From Ceratorhiza oryzae-sativae (taxonomy: Eukaryota > Basidiomycota > Agaricomycetes > Cantharellales > Ceratobasidiaceae), in contig JARWMV010000232.1 in assembly GCA_030998015.1 (NCBI GenBank), forward strand, positions 682,001 to 746,000: a DNA stretch of 64,000 nucleotides. The letters are read 5' to 3'. Position numbers and translations under genes: made by a program. Positions 19,021 through 30,347 of the stretch are shown here, piece after piece. The notes beneath the pieces were generated by a model. The model was not told the origin of the DNA, searched no databases, and saw nothing but the letters and a program-made list of their open reading frames with translations. Numbering within the stretch: position 1 is the first letter of the stretch; each line of letters opens with the position of its first letter.

Positions 19021-21396
19021 ATGTTTCGTCCCCCGCGCCTTTCATTCGTTATAACAACACTAACTGTGGCATATGCTACGATCTTGACATTACTCGTCTC
19101 CATTGGCTCGGTTCACGATGCTTGGCTCGGCCTCGTCCTACCGCCCCTCACTGCCGGCGACGTCTTGCACGAGCAGCATATACTAGCGAACAACAATCCG
19201 GCGGAGGTGACGGTTACGAGAGTGCAGACGGTTACAGCAACCAAGACAGCTACTTCAACCGTCCTCTCTGTTCAGACTGTTGCTCCAACCATTCCTGGAC
19301 CGTCATACTGCAAGGAGTGTGGAGAAGACGACATCTTTTGCGAAGAATACGGGTGAGCGTTTTTTTCGGGCTATGACTCTGTTGTTTTGTTTGGCTCATC
19401 AACCTCGCCAAAGCCGACACAATTTGGAGCGCTCCCGCGGGTACGAAGGAACAAACACACGCCTCAAGCGTATCCTTCGAAAGGCTGCCTCTGGTCAACC
19501 TATCAACATCGGCGTGCTGGGAGGATCTGGTACGCCACCGGAAATTCGTTGGGCGTAACGACAATAACTCACGAAAACACAGTGACATTTGGCATGGTGC
19601 TGCCGAGGGCCAAAGATGGACGACCTCTTCTTGGGTGGTGGAATGCGACCTATCCGTAAGTGGTCTTCTAGCTAATGTTTTAGGTTGAGAAGAGACAACG
19701 ATTTGAATTTCAGACATGAGCGCAATGTGTTTGTGAATGGGGCAGTACCAGCCACAGGGACGGAGTACTTTTCAGTATGCGCTCTCGAGCATATTGGTAA
19801 AATATTTTTGTTTGATCGGACTCCAAGGATATCCTGCTTATACCTGTTAACAGACGAAGAAGTTGATTTGGTGATTGTCGAGCTGGCAATCAACGACTTT
19901 CGGTAAACCTCTATTTTTAACGTTACGGCTATTATCTCACAAGTTCCAAACACAGTGGGGAAGAATCCGCGAAGACGTATGAATGGCTTATTCGGCTGTT
20001 GATGAGCCTGCCTAACCAGCCGGCAATCATTGGCGCACATGTGTTTTCAATCCACTTTGAGTACCTATCTACCGGTGGAGATAACCACCTCGGTGCGCCT
20101 CCAACAAACCATCTGTTAAACTTAAAACTGAGCTTCCTTATTGGAGAACAGCTGTCGCTCAATACTATGATATCCCTTACATTAATCTTCGCCATGTCGT
20201 GCTCAATAACGTCCTCGAACACGAGAACCTTGTCCCTGAGTTCTTCCGCCCCCAAGAACCGTTCCCGCCCAACATGGAAGTGGATACCCGTCACGTATGC
20301 CCCCTCTTCCTCATACGCATCAATTCGCAGTTTAAACTCAGCCATGAGCATAATATCACAGATGAACCGCGTCGGACATAAAATGTTGGCCGACCTTTTG
20401 ATTGCATATACCCAGCGACAAATATGTCGAATTGCAGCAGATGCCGAGCATCCTACTGCACCATTTGTATCAAAGGACAACTTGCTGCCGACTCTGAATG
20501 ATATGGAGCAAATACCCCGCGTGAGTTGGCGGTGCCCTCGCATTGCGATTACTTATAGCGCATTTAGCTTCGCATGTTTGAGCCATATGCCCCTGACATT
20601 CGTACCGAGCCACCACGTACCATGTGCATGTCGACGCGGACTAAAAAGCATCCACTGAAGCCCACTCGCAGCACCGGATGGTCTGAATGGTCATGGAAGG
20701 AGAAGTCATATTTGATTGCGCGTGAACCTGGTGCAACTTTGACCTTTGATATTCAGGTTGGACTTGCGGGCGTCATCAAATTAGATTATTTGCGCTCCAA
20801 AACATTTGGGCTCGGTATGTTGCGCTGTTGGATCGGAGAAGACGAGGCAGGTGGCGTAACAATCGACGGCTATTGGGATCTGGAATTGTGAGTGTATCTA
20901 TGCGCCAGATACTTCCCGCTCCGAAGCTAATAAGCTGTGCTTTGTGAAGGAATATTGCGCGGTGGGTCATGTTCCTATCGTATTCTGTTGGATTTTTTGA
21001 CATGGCTTCTTAGGTCTGTGACGATTGCGGAAGGAACACGGCCTGGCCCCCAAAGCGTATCGTGTAAACTTTTGGAAACCACGAACGACCCGAGCGGGGG
21101 GCAGGAGTTCCGCCTGATTGCGTTGACGAGGTAAGTAAAATTATTCCGTGCTCCCAAATTACTCGATACTCACCCAAGCCATGCCACAGTCATTGAACAG
21201 GTGACAAGAATGGCTTTTTTCTTTGGGATTTTTGTAATCACCCTGTTTTGTAGTCTGTAGCACCCCACACATAATGTAACCACATTCTCTTCGTGTCCAC
21301 AGGTGGTACGCCATCGTCCCTGGTTTTCTTGGCTCGAGTATGATTAAATATTTCCTTGTTGAGCCGGCACCGCTACTAATCAGAGATTCCGCCTAA
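19021..21396 (+). CDS. Signal-anchored SGNH-esterase-like protein, copy 2 (intact)
   Basis: Tandem paralogue of the preceding gene with the same exon order. ATG 19021 starts MFRPPRLSFVITTLTVAY, a signal anchor, followed by a Thr/Val-rich stalk and CKECGEDDIFCEEYG. INIGVLGGS near 19505-19530 is block I; after the intron it continues VTFG rather than the VTAGHG of copy 1. VDLVIVELAINDFR (about 19863-19905) is block III. DTRHMNRVGHKMLADL (after the intron starting at 20296) is the Asp/His region. The C-terminal domain reads continuously: STRTKKHPLKPTRSTGW, SWKEKSYLIAREPG, TFGLGMLRCW. The last exons are near 20950, 21014-21131 and 21301-21396, ending IRDSA. All exons join in phase, so this copy should encode the functional protein. 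It is probably a Golgi/ER-lumen or cell-surface type II membrane protein acting on an acylated glycan; the substrate is inference. Confidence 0.82.
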
Positions 21397-21934
21397 ACGA
21401 CTTGCGACTCAAAATGAGACCAAGCTAGTTTATTGTATAAATCGCCCCAATTGACTTTGACGTGAGAATACTCTATGGAAACAACCTGGGTTTTCGGACG
21501 TTATCACCAATATGCCATAGGTCAATATGCAGGAGTTTGGCTGAGGATTTGGATCCGAGATGAAAGTGTTCCGTTGAACACTCCTTAGAATTTACCAGCC
21601 ACTACCACGCTGACTGGTTAACTACACTCTCCCCCAATTCATTATATAGCTTTAAATATATATCGACTGGTTGAGACATCCATATTGGTGAGATACATAC
21701 TCGAACCGTCGGGAAGACTGTGTTCTTAGTCGTGATGGTGTCGTTATATCAACCCTCGTTATGTTCTGTTGAACAATGTCTCTGGGGATGATGAACTTGT
21801 TAATGGGCTCGTACATCCCCAATAATTACTTTCTCTCAGCTCCCCTCTTGGCACACTCCAAATATGGCCGACTGCTGGATGGGCATATGCCTATTTATCC
21901 GCTGAAGGAATGTAGGTCTGTCACTAAAATATGA
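21397..21934. other. Intergenic stretch after the tandem pair
   Basis: About 540 bp, A/T-rich, with no open coding region of interest. It probably holds the 3' UTR of copy 2. Nothing else supported. Confidence 0.45.
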
Positions 21935-22060
21935 CCGACCTTTTGATCGCATATATCCAGCGGCAAATATATCGAATCGCGATAGCCGGTGCCCTTTCTA
22001 TTCCGCTGTCCGCGCCGAAGGGACAGCTTATGGCTCAATATTCATAAATCTGGAAAGGTA
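21935..22060 (+). pseudogene. Remnant of a third SGNH-esterase-like copy
   Basis: The stretch 'gaccttttgatcgcatatatccagcggcaaatat' (in two parts, near 21948-21982) is nearly identical to copy 2 near 20393-20425. It translates DLLIAYIQRQIYRIA against DLLIAYTQRQICRIA. Similarity fades but continues to about 22035 (KGQLMAQ against KDNLLPT). Upstream and downstream exons of the family are absent. It is therefore a decayed fragment of a former third tandem copy or of a partial duplication, and no product is expected. Confidence 0.7.
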
Positions 22061-22458
22061 TGTGTTTCCTCATTGGGTTCGATCTTTTCTCATGCTAATA
22101 GTATATTGAGTTAACAAACACAAATGGAACTAGCAATACCACTGAACGTGGCCGTATATTGTAGCCTTCGCCTGTCGTTCCTGCTGGCTATATCTTTAAC
22201 AACCGCAAACGTATCCAGCCGAGTCCTGGGCTCGTGGGTTGTTTCTTGCAGAGCTCTGTAAGATCTCAGCAACTCCAATGGGGACACGAGTTCTGTGTAA
22301 TTGTTTCGTAGTGGTCCCGCAGCGCGAGTTCTCCAGTGGCTACTCATCTTGACTATCGTCCGCATTTTGTGGTTTTATTCTAACTGCTTTATGTATTGTG
22401 TATTGTATTCGTATATCTCTATACAACATTCATTTCTCCTGGCTAAATTACGGCGCGA
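22061..22458. other. Intergenic stretch before the aminotransferase 3' end
   Basis: About 400 bp without a supported gene. A few short open frames look random. It likely includes the 3' UTR of the minus-strand aminotransferase gene. Confidence 0.45.
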
Positions 22459-24220
22459 TCAAGCCACAGGATCAGGTCCACGCGCGCTACCTTTGGTTCC
22501 TTCCGTAACGACCACACTCCAGTCACTCTCGATCTTACCCATTTGGCGAGCAACAATCTGATCAAGAATGCCTTTGCACATTGGACCCATCCCTTGTTCT
22601 CCGACAGGGATCTTGATGTCCTTGCCTTTGTATCCAATCTCTTTCACGGGACATACAATCGCCGCCGTACCTGTTCACCGAACACCAGCTGTCTCCAGTG
22701 TGATACTAAATACCTTGAATAAGCACTAACCTGCACCAAAGACCTCCAAAAGATTACCAGATTCAGACGCAGACTTGAGTTCGTTCATAGTAATGTGCCG
22801 TTCAGATACAACTAGATCGTTGGGCGAACCCGGGATGGTGATCTTGCCCGCAACATGGTCCCGGGCGAGACAGAGGATCGAATCGCGTGTTACACCCGGA
22901 AGGATGAGATCCTCGAGAGGTGGAGTAACCAGCTCCGGCTTTCCATCCTTGTTCTTGAGCGCAATGAATAGGTTCATTGTCCCGACCTTTATGTACCCAT
23001 CCGATTAGACGCGCATAAATAAGCAGAAAGATAACTATAACCAACCTCGGTCAAATAATCCTCTTCGCCCAACAACCATAAAATCTGGTCGTATCCCTTC
23101 TGTGCGGCCTCTACCTGGGGAACAACACCAGGCGCGTAATTTGCACCAAGTTTGTAGCCTCCTGTCCCACGAGGTGCCGCACGAATATACTCGGTCGTAG
23201 CAAGGAGTCGAACGGGCTTGAAACCGTTCTTATAGTACGGTCCCACTGGGCTGCAAATGACGAACAAAAGCGCTTCATTAGGCGGGGCGACTCCAAGCGC
23301 TCTTTGAGTGCCAACTGTTCAAGTACATTACCACATCGAATATTGATGGAGGGAGTAGAACGACTTACTGAGTGTAGGTCGGATGTAAAGGCTGTGACCA
23401 GGCTCCTTGGGAATCCAGTGCGAATCGAGTTTGACAAGAGTTTTGATGATATCAAGGAGGGCATCACCGTTGAAGGTCTAAGAAGGAACGTTGAGGCAAA
23501 GTAAGCGTCGATTAGGATTACTTACGGGTAGGGCAATTCGCTCAGCGCTTCGGTTCATTCGCTAGTTTGCTAAATTGCTTAGAATGGTGCAAAAGGGCTC
23601 CAGAGCGAAACGAACCTTCATGTTCATGTCCGGCCTGAACAAAGTAACTTTACCATTCTCATCCCGATATGCTTTCATTCCCTCGAAAAGCGTCTGAGCA
23701 TAGTGAAGCACAGTTACAGAAGGATCCAGCTGTAGTGGTCCATCTATATTATCCGTCTAGTTAGTCAAATTCGCCAGGAACAATAGACTAGCACTTACAT
23801 GGTATGATCATGGGCGTACCCCAACCTCTCATAATATTCCAAGGGATCGAGATCATGTGGTCCGTCTGTTGAGACGTAAATGCTCCGGAGCTTACCTCTC
23901 AGCGCGTCCTCATGACTCACGAATGTGTGCCCAAACACAAGACTTGACGACGACGGGGGCGGTCTTGGGTTTGGATTCTTCTCGATAACTAGTTGTGAGG
24001 GCTGTAAGGACATCCAACGAGTCAGCACAGCAGATATCACTTGAGCCGCATAGAGTCGAAGGACTTGCCTCGATATCAGGCAACTCCATAGGTTCTCCAG
24101 TCAAATTTGCCGTCTTGGGCCTGTCCAATCGTAGGCCGAGGAAACGATTGTTCTGCATTGTTGCTGAAAGTGGCTGGGAGCAGTTCTAAGACGAAGACCG
24201 GCACGAATGAGTGAAGTCAT
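22459..24220 (-). CDS. Branched-chain amino acid aminotransferase (PLP fold type IV)
   Basis: Transfers the amino group between Leu/Ile/Val and 2-oxoglutarate. Diagnostic stretches after splicing: [27 protein letters not shown] (about 23680-23710), [17 protein letters not shown], and [11 protein letters not shown] near 23130-23160 with the PLP-binding Lys. [11 protein letters not shown] spans an intron near 22985-23045. [12 protein letters not shown] and the C-terminal [17 protein letters not shown] (about 22540-22590) follow. The intron at 24002-24068 is GC-AG (GAG|GCAAGT) and is needed to join MELPDIE to [12 protein letters not shown]. The start is uncertain. ATG 24220 opens a convincing mitochondrial leader, [18 protein letters not shown], but in a different frame from the downstream exon. 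ATG 24158 is in frame but lacks a leader. Either a frame error or two N-termini is possible. Confidence 0.9.
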
Positions 24221-24691
24221 GACTAACGTGGTAAGTTAGGAAGCTCCGAGTCAACTGAAAAGCTAAAAGCCCAGCACTGCCACAGGCGCCAAGCGCTTAT
24301 ACGGGTCACAAGCTGACGCGCAAATAACTCAAGGACGAACTGCTCCTTGTTGACCTGCAACACAAACCATCGAACACTTGAGATGCTTCTGCTTACTTCT
24401 GCGATGGTAGTTGTTGTAGAGGTTATTATTACATGTATTTACGAGGAGATAAGGGGCTATCGCACCCGTAGGGCTATTCAACCAACTCGGTCTCGCTAAG
24501 CCACTCGTCTCTGACAATCATTCAGAATGGCGACGAGCATCACGGAGACGGAGAATTCGAGAGATCTGAGCTACATAGTAACTCGGCTGTCTCTCGGGTT
24601 ACCCGGAAATCCCTATCCCACGTATCCTGCCAAATATAACTTGATAAGGCTGATCAACCATCACCCCCCTCCACCCCCTTCACCACTACAA
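24221..24691. promoter_or_regulatory. Divergent intergenic region (aminotransferase / copper transporter)
   Basis: About 470 bp between divergent starts, presumably containing both promoters. I looked for copper-response motifs of the TTTGCTC or HTHNNGCTGD kind and found no convincing match by eye. A pyrimidine-rich tract (about 24661-24690, 'cccccctccaccccctt') lies just before the copper transporter ATG. Confidence 0.4.
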
Positions 24692-25412
24692 ATGCATCCC
24701 GCGATCTCACTAGTATTATTGTGTTTTGCGGGAATGGTGGGTGCGATGGACATGCCTATGCCTATGCCAGATTCATCCGGCTCTCGCTCAAACACAGGGG
24801 CCATGATGATACCATATCTACATTTCACTGGCGGGGATTACCTTTACTTTGCTGGTGTAGCACCTAAATCGAAAGGTGCCATTGCTGGGGCTTGTATATT
24901 TTTCGTTGCTCTTGCGATCATTGAACGAGCGGTTGCGGGTGCGAGGGGTATCTTTGCCCTCAAGCTGAACGAGCGCCGGTAGTTTTCCAACTCTGTCCAA
25001 GAAATCAGCCTAACCCCAATGCGCGGAGCTCAGGCTCGTGAAGAAGCAAGGCTCGTCAGCGTCGGCCAGACCTATTTTGACAAAAGATGAGAGCGAAGTG
25101 ATTTCTACAGTTGGATCCGCCGACCGATCATCCCCAGACTTTACTCTTCTGCCTCTTCCTTCTCAACGCCAGCGAGTAATGGCCGTTGATATGGTCTCAG
25201 GAGCTGTCCGCGGTGCTCTCTTCATCGTTCAGTCATTTTTCCTGTACACGTGATGTTGGGGGTGATGTAGGTTATTCTTAGTCGCATTCTCAGAGCTTTG
25301 CCTTATTGACGAGATTCCAGGACGTTCAACGCTGGTTATCATTAGTATCATTGCTGGATCGGCCATTGGGGAAGTTTTGTTCGGCAGGTTTATCGCCGAG
25401 TCCGGTCATTGA
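24692..25412 (+). CDS. CTR-family copper transporter (frame disturbed near helices 2-3)
   Basis: High-affinity Cu(I) importer forming a trimeric channel. ATG 24692 gives a signal peptide (ISLVLLCFAGMVGA), then a Mets cluster MDMPMPMPD. Helix 1 lies near 24840-24935 (LHFTGGDYLYFAG ... GACIFFVALAIIERAVAG). The first intron (about 24977-25037) joins NERR to LVKKQGSSAS in phase. Helix 2 ends AVRGALFIVQSFFLY. The MxxxM motif MLGVM and the helix 3 sequence IISIIAGSAIGEVLFGRF, with its GxxxG, are both present. MLGVM is one base out of frame with helix 2 (near 25246-25252). TFNAG is again out of frame with IISIIAG (near 25331-25340). Uncorrected, translation stops at about 25253. All family motifs survive, so an assembly error is more likely than a pseudogene. 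Confidence 0.85.
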
Positions 25413-25569
25413 CCCGTTTGTCAGAGAGATTGAGTGGTTCGTTGGTGGTGTGTCATAGCCACATTTCTTTGTATCTCTATATCTACCCAATATAACCTCG
25501 CCGACAAAACACGGCGACAGTGACGCCCATGGAATGAGGCCGTAAACCAGTGCTCGGCCGCTGTACTTG

Positions 25570-27544
25570 TTCCAGGTGCCGGAGAAGCGCAGGACACACG
25601 TTGATCTGTGGAATTACATTCTTGGCAATCCATCATTTGGTAATCAGGCTGGTGCCACCGATATATTTGGCATTCCTCATGGGTCACCTCACCCCTTCGT
25701 CCACCCCACTCCTGAGATGTCGACGACTGAAGTTCAACTCGAGACCCTTTATTCTCCGAGCACGTCGTACTCACCCAACCCACCGCGCACCGGAACGAGC
25801 CTTAAAACTTTGCCCGGGATGTTGAAGTTCAGTCAACTGGTTCGGTCGTGAGCGATCCATTCTCGTTTCGCTCAGCCTTCAAGACGGACGACGAACTCAG
25901 TGCACTGAGGAGTAGGAACAAGACGGGGAAGAAGGTCGAGAAGTACCACCGAGGGCAAAATGAGGTACGCGGTGGATCAAGCGTTTATAGCTAAAACGAC
26001 AATTGAATGTGAAATCGCGCTCTGCAGTTGATTGACTCTCTCTTGAAGCCCATGGAGGCGCACACCGCCGAAGCCAAGGAGGCTGAAGCCGAAGATAGGC
26101 TTCCAGTAAGTTTGCGACTTCGCGAAGAGATGCCAAGACTAAATTCATCGGCAAAGGTTCGCATTGCGGTCTGGGCATCGCTGATAGCGAACATCTTCCT
26201 ATCGGGCCTTCAGCGTGCGTGTTTATCATTCTAGCAGCTGGTAGAAAGTTTGATCGCCCCGTGACAGTTTATGCCGCTATTACATCCGGGTCACTCTCCC
26301 TTTTGGCGACATGCGTGGACTCGGTGTTTGACCCTGGTTCAAACCTCATACTCTATTGGCTACACAAAAAGTCCAATAAACTCGACACAAACAAATGGCC
26401 TGTAGGTGGAAGCCGCCTTGAGACAATTGGAAACATTTCCTATGGTCAGTTGTGCTCGTCCTTCAACACTGACGAAACTGACATTATGTCTATAGGTGCA
26501 TTGTAAGTAGTTTGCGCTTACGTAAAAAACAAGAGCTTGTCTAAACATGATTACAGGATGGCTGCTGTCAACTTGGTCATTGTGGTTGAATCCGTTCGAT
26601 CGCTCGCTAGCCATGGGGATGGAGACACAAATAAGCTGCACATTCCTTCTATCATTGCCGTTGCGGTTGCGTTTGGTAAGACATACCGAATCCTAGCCTA
26701 CACTGGTTCTCATAGCAAACAGGCGTAAAGTTTGCACTCTTCTTGTACTGCTACGCTCTTCGCAACTCCTCGTCCCAGGTTCGTATGCTCTGGGAGGATC
26801 ACCGAAACGATTTGTTCATCAATGGGTTTGGTGGGTTAATCACCTTATCTCTCCGCCGTCCGGAATTAATTGTAATCCAATGATAGGTATCCTGACCTCC
26901 GCCGGCGGCGCGAAGCTTGCGTGGTGTACGTACATTTCCTCTCTCGGAAAGCTTATTTTGACAAGCAATCTCCCACACTCGCAGGGTTGGATCCGACTGG
27001 CGCCATTATTGTACGTGCACCGATCACCATTCACTCAAGCAGCCGCGTGATGTCTGAATCTGCTCTCTTCCGTACTTGTAGATCGCTTGTGGCGTTATGG
27101 CCTCGTGGATTCGTACTATCCACGGCGAGTTTGAGTTGTTGGCCGGAAAGTCTGCGCCGCACGAGTTTCTTCAGCTCGTAATCTACAAGGCGGCGACATT
27201 TAGTGACGAAATCAAGTGTTTGGACACCGTAAGGGCTTATCATGTGCGACCTTTCCCACTTTATTGGTATTCGGGATGATGGCTGAACATTTGGATTTGT
27301 AGAGTGGACCCGAGTATTTCGTTGAGGTTGACATTGTCATGAACGCCGATACCCCATTGTGGAAAGCGCACGATATTTCTCAGCAACTACAAGACAAATT
27401 AGAAACCCTGCCAGGCGTTGAGCGTGCGTTTGTACACGTCGATCACGAGACAACTCATCGCCCCGTAAGTGCCTTGTATTCTTCAACCGAGAAGCATACA
27501 CACATGCTCATGAATGGTTCTAGGAACACCGCAAGTATGACTAG
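25570..27544 (+). CDS. Cation diffusion facilitator, Mn-type (start uncertain)
   Basis: Divalent-metal/proton antiporter of the CDF family. The disordered N-terminal part includes [15 protein letters not shown] and a Pro/Ser-rich stretch. A charged cytosolic region follows ([17 protein letters not shown], near 25930-26045). Transmembrane helices begin near 26150. Helix 2 carries DSVFD (about 26316-26331) and helix 5 DHRND (about 26796-26810). DxxxD in both helices is the signature of Mn-CDF members rather than the HxxxD of Zn carriers. The C-terminal metal-binding fold includes [17 protein letters not shown] and [21 protein letters not shown]. The stop is at 27542-27544. The start is unclear: the frame is open from about 25570 but begins without ATG, and an ATG at 25718 is in frame. 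A one-base break near 25801-25812 separates TGTSLKT from [10 protein letters not shown]. Confidence 0.85.
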
Positions 27545-27658
27545 TGATTCGGGCGGCAAGTCTTGATATACTTTAGGAGAAACTACCTCATTTCGTAATC
27601 GTAAACATTTCTTGTACCCCTTCTCTAGCATATCAGAAAAATGATACGATCTATTTGA

Positions 27659-28986
27659 CTATTTTTTATTGAACTTGATGCCAGGAAGGCTAAACATCTG
27701 TGAATAAATAAGTTCTAGTGTAGGGTAGAATGGCTCCAAACTTACCTCGAATATGAGCTCCGCGGGAACTCCCCAGCCCCTGTTTCCTTCAACGCGATTG
27801 TCCATCCTGGTTCCCAAGGCCATGCCTACGACTGCGCCATATTCGTCTACGAGTGGCGCACCTGAAGAACCAGGCGTTGGTAATACGTTAAAAAGCATGT
27901 GCGATAGGGCGTCGTATGTTCCTGCCTGCACAATTTACATTTTGTCGTTGGCTCGTTCCGATGAGAAGAGAGAACAAAATTCACCTTTGATTCCCGACCT
28001 GCCAAATCTCGGTATCCGAGGACCTTGCCTCCAACCACCCATTTATATAATGCGTATCCATCTAGCCATTTTGCCCATTCGCTAACCCCCTGGAGTTCAG
28101 GTCTTCCCGCAGATGAAAATACCCTTATGGTTAGGGGACTATCTTCCGGGGCCGGATAGGGTGACAAAGGTAATGTACGAAGCAGAGGCGTTGGAGGAAC
28201 GGATAGTAGTAGGATATCATGTCGAGGGAGAGAGGACAAGACACCAGTGACTGTATTGGCCTAGCGTTCCCAGACGACGAGAATATAGATTCCGCTCGGA
28301 GTTGAGAGCGACTCGGGTGGAATGGTACGAGTAATCTACACGTCAGAGAGATCAGTAAGGCGAGTGCATACAAAGAAGGTTATGTACTCACTTCCGAGCG
28401 TATGGCAGCACGTTACAACACACTGTTCCCTTTCCCCTTCTCCTTCTTGCGCCAATGCAAATCCCGAACTCAAGCTTACTTTACACCTTCCACCGTCGGT
28501 AACAGCAATATGGGCGACCAATACGACCCCATCGTCTTCTGCAGGACCCGCCCGCCGGGAAGCATTTGGTCTAGGTTCATAAGGAAGCTGGGTATCCAGG
28601 ATACGGCCTGCATTGGATTTGTAGTCTTCATATAAGCTATTTAACGATGCGGAAGCTTGATTTGTTTGAACGTGGCCGTAGATGTACTGCTCTAATGGTG
28701 GAAGATCGTTTGAAGATTTTACTGGAGACTCTGCAGTCAAATCCTCTTTGACGATGTTCGGCAGCGGATCATTGACCAGAGTTGCAAATCGCCTCAAGCC
28801 CCCAGTACTGAATGAGTGGTACTTTCGCTGTGCGGCATTTGATATCACTGGCGAAGCCCGAATCGGAAATTTGAGCGCCTTCCTTGACCCAGTGACAATC
28901 GTGGATGATGTATATACGCGAGCAATGTGTCCGACTCGAGCCACCTCGTGGAACATGGCTGAGCACGGCATGTGGTGCGAGAGCAC
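27659..28986 (-). CDS. Trypsin-fold (HtrA-like) serine protease domain protein, mitochondrial-type leader
   Basis: Start 28986. The N-terminal 75 residues are rich in Arg, Ser and Ala with few acidic residues (KYHSFSTGGLRRFATL), fitting a mitochondrial presequence. A plausible catalytic triad is visible: His in CVVTCCHTL (about 28395-28425), Asp in LPRHDILLLSVP (about 28190-28225) and Ser in TPGSSGAPLVD (about 27845-27880). The order and spacing suit a chymotrypsin-fold protease of the DegP type, but no PDZ domain is seen. The final residues are FSLPGIKFNKK. An in-frame TAG at 28261-28263 interrupts VVWER-ANTVTGVLSSL, so as given the gene is broken. Splicing around 28385 is also unresolved. 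Function in mitochondria is inference. It converges with the CDF gene, about 115 bp apart. Confidence 0.6.
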
Positions 28987-29097
28987 AAAGTATCATTGCA
29001 AATTCGATTATAAACCAAATAACATCAGGAGATCAGCGATGAACACAACAGTATTTTTGAATTGACCCAATAGGTTCACTAAGACTTGACAAACTCG

Positions 29098-30347
29098 TTA
29101 AAGTACAAAGAACAAACTGGCAACGCCAGCCAAGGCCATAACACCAGGGGCCCAATCAGCCTTGATCGCGGCGTTGGGGCTGGACGTAGCGGATGCTCCG
29201 CCGGAAGAAGTAGGAGTGTACTGTGGAAGCGTAGTCGAGTCTACGGCGGTGGTAGCAGCTACAGATGCGTTGGCCGGACCCTCTTGGACGGTAAAGTAGG
29301 TTCCAGCAATGGGCCCGCCAAGATTCGCAGCAGAGGTATATCGAGTTAACTGCACGTCGAGTGATCGGCCGAGTGTAAGTACGTGAGGAAATCAACATCC
29401 ACTTGGACTTACTTGAAGAGCGCAACCCCGCTACCCGGAGCCGGGGCGGACGGAGCCGTAAAATTGCTAGGCTGAGCATACGCAAGCCATATGCTAAGTC
29501 CACCCATTTGTTAATATCTGTTCGCTTGTTAGTATGTATCACTCACTAGCGGTGCGGACCGAACCGGACGGCGGGTTCGGTCCCGCGTAGGCCACAACAG
29601 GGGTGCTGGTGGAATTGAGAGTAACGGTATGGTCGTGGTTCTCGCCATAAGCTACGGAGAAACGATTCAGTATGCTCGAACGAAGGCTGAAACCGAGAGT
29701 ATATACCTAAATTGTTCTCCAAGTAGTGCAAATTATACCCGTTAGGGTTCGAGCTTCCCGCGGTGTTACCTACACCACATCCTCGGTTTGCCGTGCATTA
29801 GAGAGTACGATGGGAAGAAGCACGCACCATCAATGCATAGCACAGTGTAACGAATGGTCGTGACGTTAAACGGACCTCCCGCAGTAGCTTCAGCCTCTTC
29901 AGTGCCGCGGATCAACAAGACAGGCGCATTTGTAACATTGCTCCGCGAAACCTCTTGTCCGACGGTAAGCCTGTGAAGCAATTAACCGATCAGGCAACAT
30001 GTCAATAACATTTAGTGATATCAGCTTACGGCCTTCCAACTGTCTCAGTGTAATTGAGGGTCAACAGGCCAGTAGGGCTGAAACCTGAAAACACATCCTG
30101 GAAAAGACGCATCAAAAGACTTGTCTATACATTGCTAAGAACAAAACGCATTACCGGGGTGATCTTAGCGTTCTTGAACTGCTCGACGGCGACCGCAACG
30201 GCGAGTGGCGAGGCCGCTTTAGTACAAATCACAAAAGGGATTAGGACGAGTTCCATTTAGCGCGAGACGAAGAGGTCTATCCCTACCGTGTGCAGAAACC
30301 CGGGACACCGCGCCCAATAATGCAAATGCGAGAGCAGCCTTGATCAT
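29098..30347 (-). CDS. Secreted PEBP-like protein with GPI-anchor signal
   Basis: Start 30347 gives a signal peptide MIKAALAFALLGAVSRVSAH. The following exons encode KAASPLAVAVAVEQFKN, LLTLNYTETVGRP, VLLIRGTEEAEATAGGPF and RYTVLCIDGN. NLHYLENNL and AGPNPPSGS then precede ALFKLTRYTSAANL. The order of an IDG/VDP-like strand, a His-containing strand and a 'GPxPPxG' loop resembles phosphatidylethanolamine-binding (PEBP-like) proteins, which in agaricomycetes are often secreted. The C-terminus has a Ser/Thr-rich stalk (TTLPQYTPTSSGGASATSS) and a terminal hydrophobic tail (MALAGVASLFFVL), typical of a GPI-anchor signal. Several N-glycosylation sites are present (NYT, NVT, NST). The family assignment is moderate; secretion and anchoring are well supported. 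Confidence 0.65.

Noticed and set aside
25246..25340. Programmed frameshift in the CTR gene
   Set aside because: No slippery heptamer or downstream structure is evident. Two opposite shifts would be needed, and similar one-base breaks occur in unrelated genes in this window.
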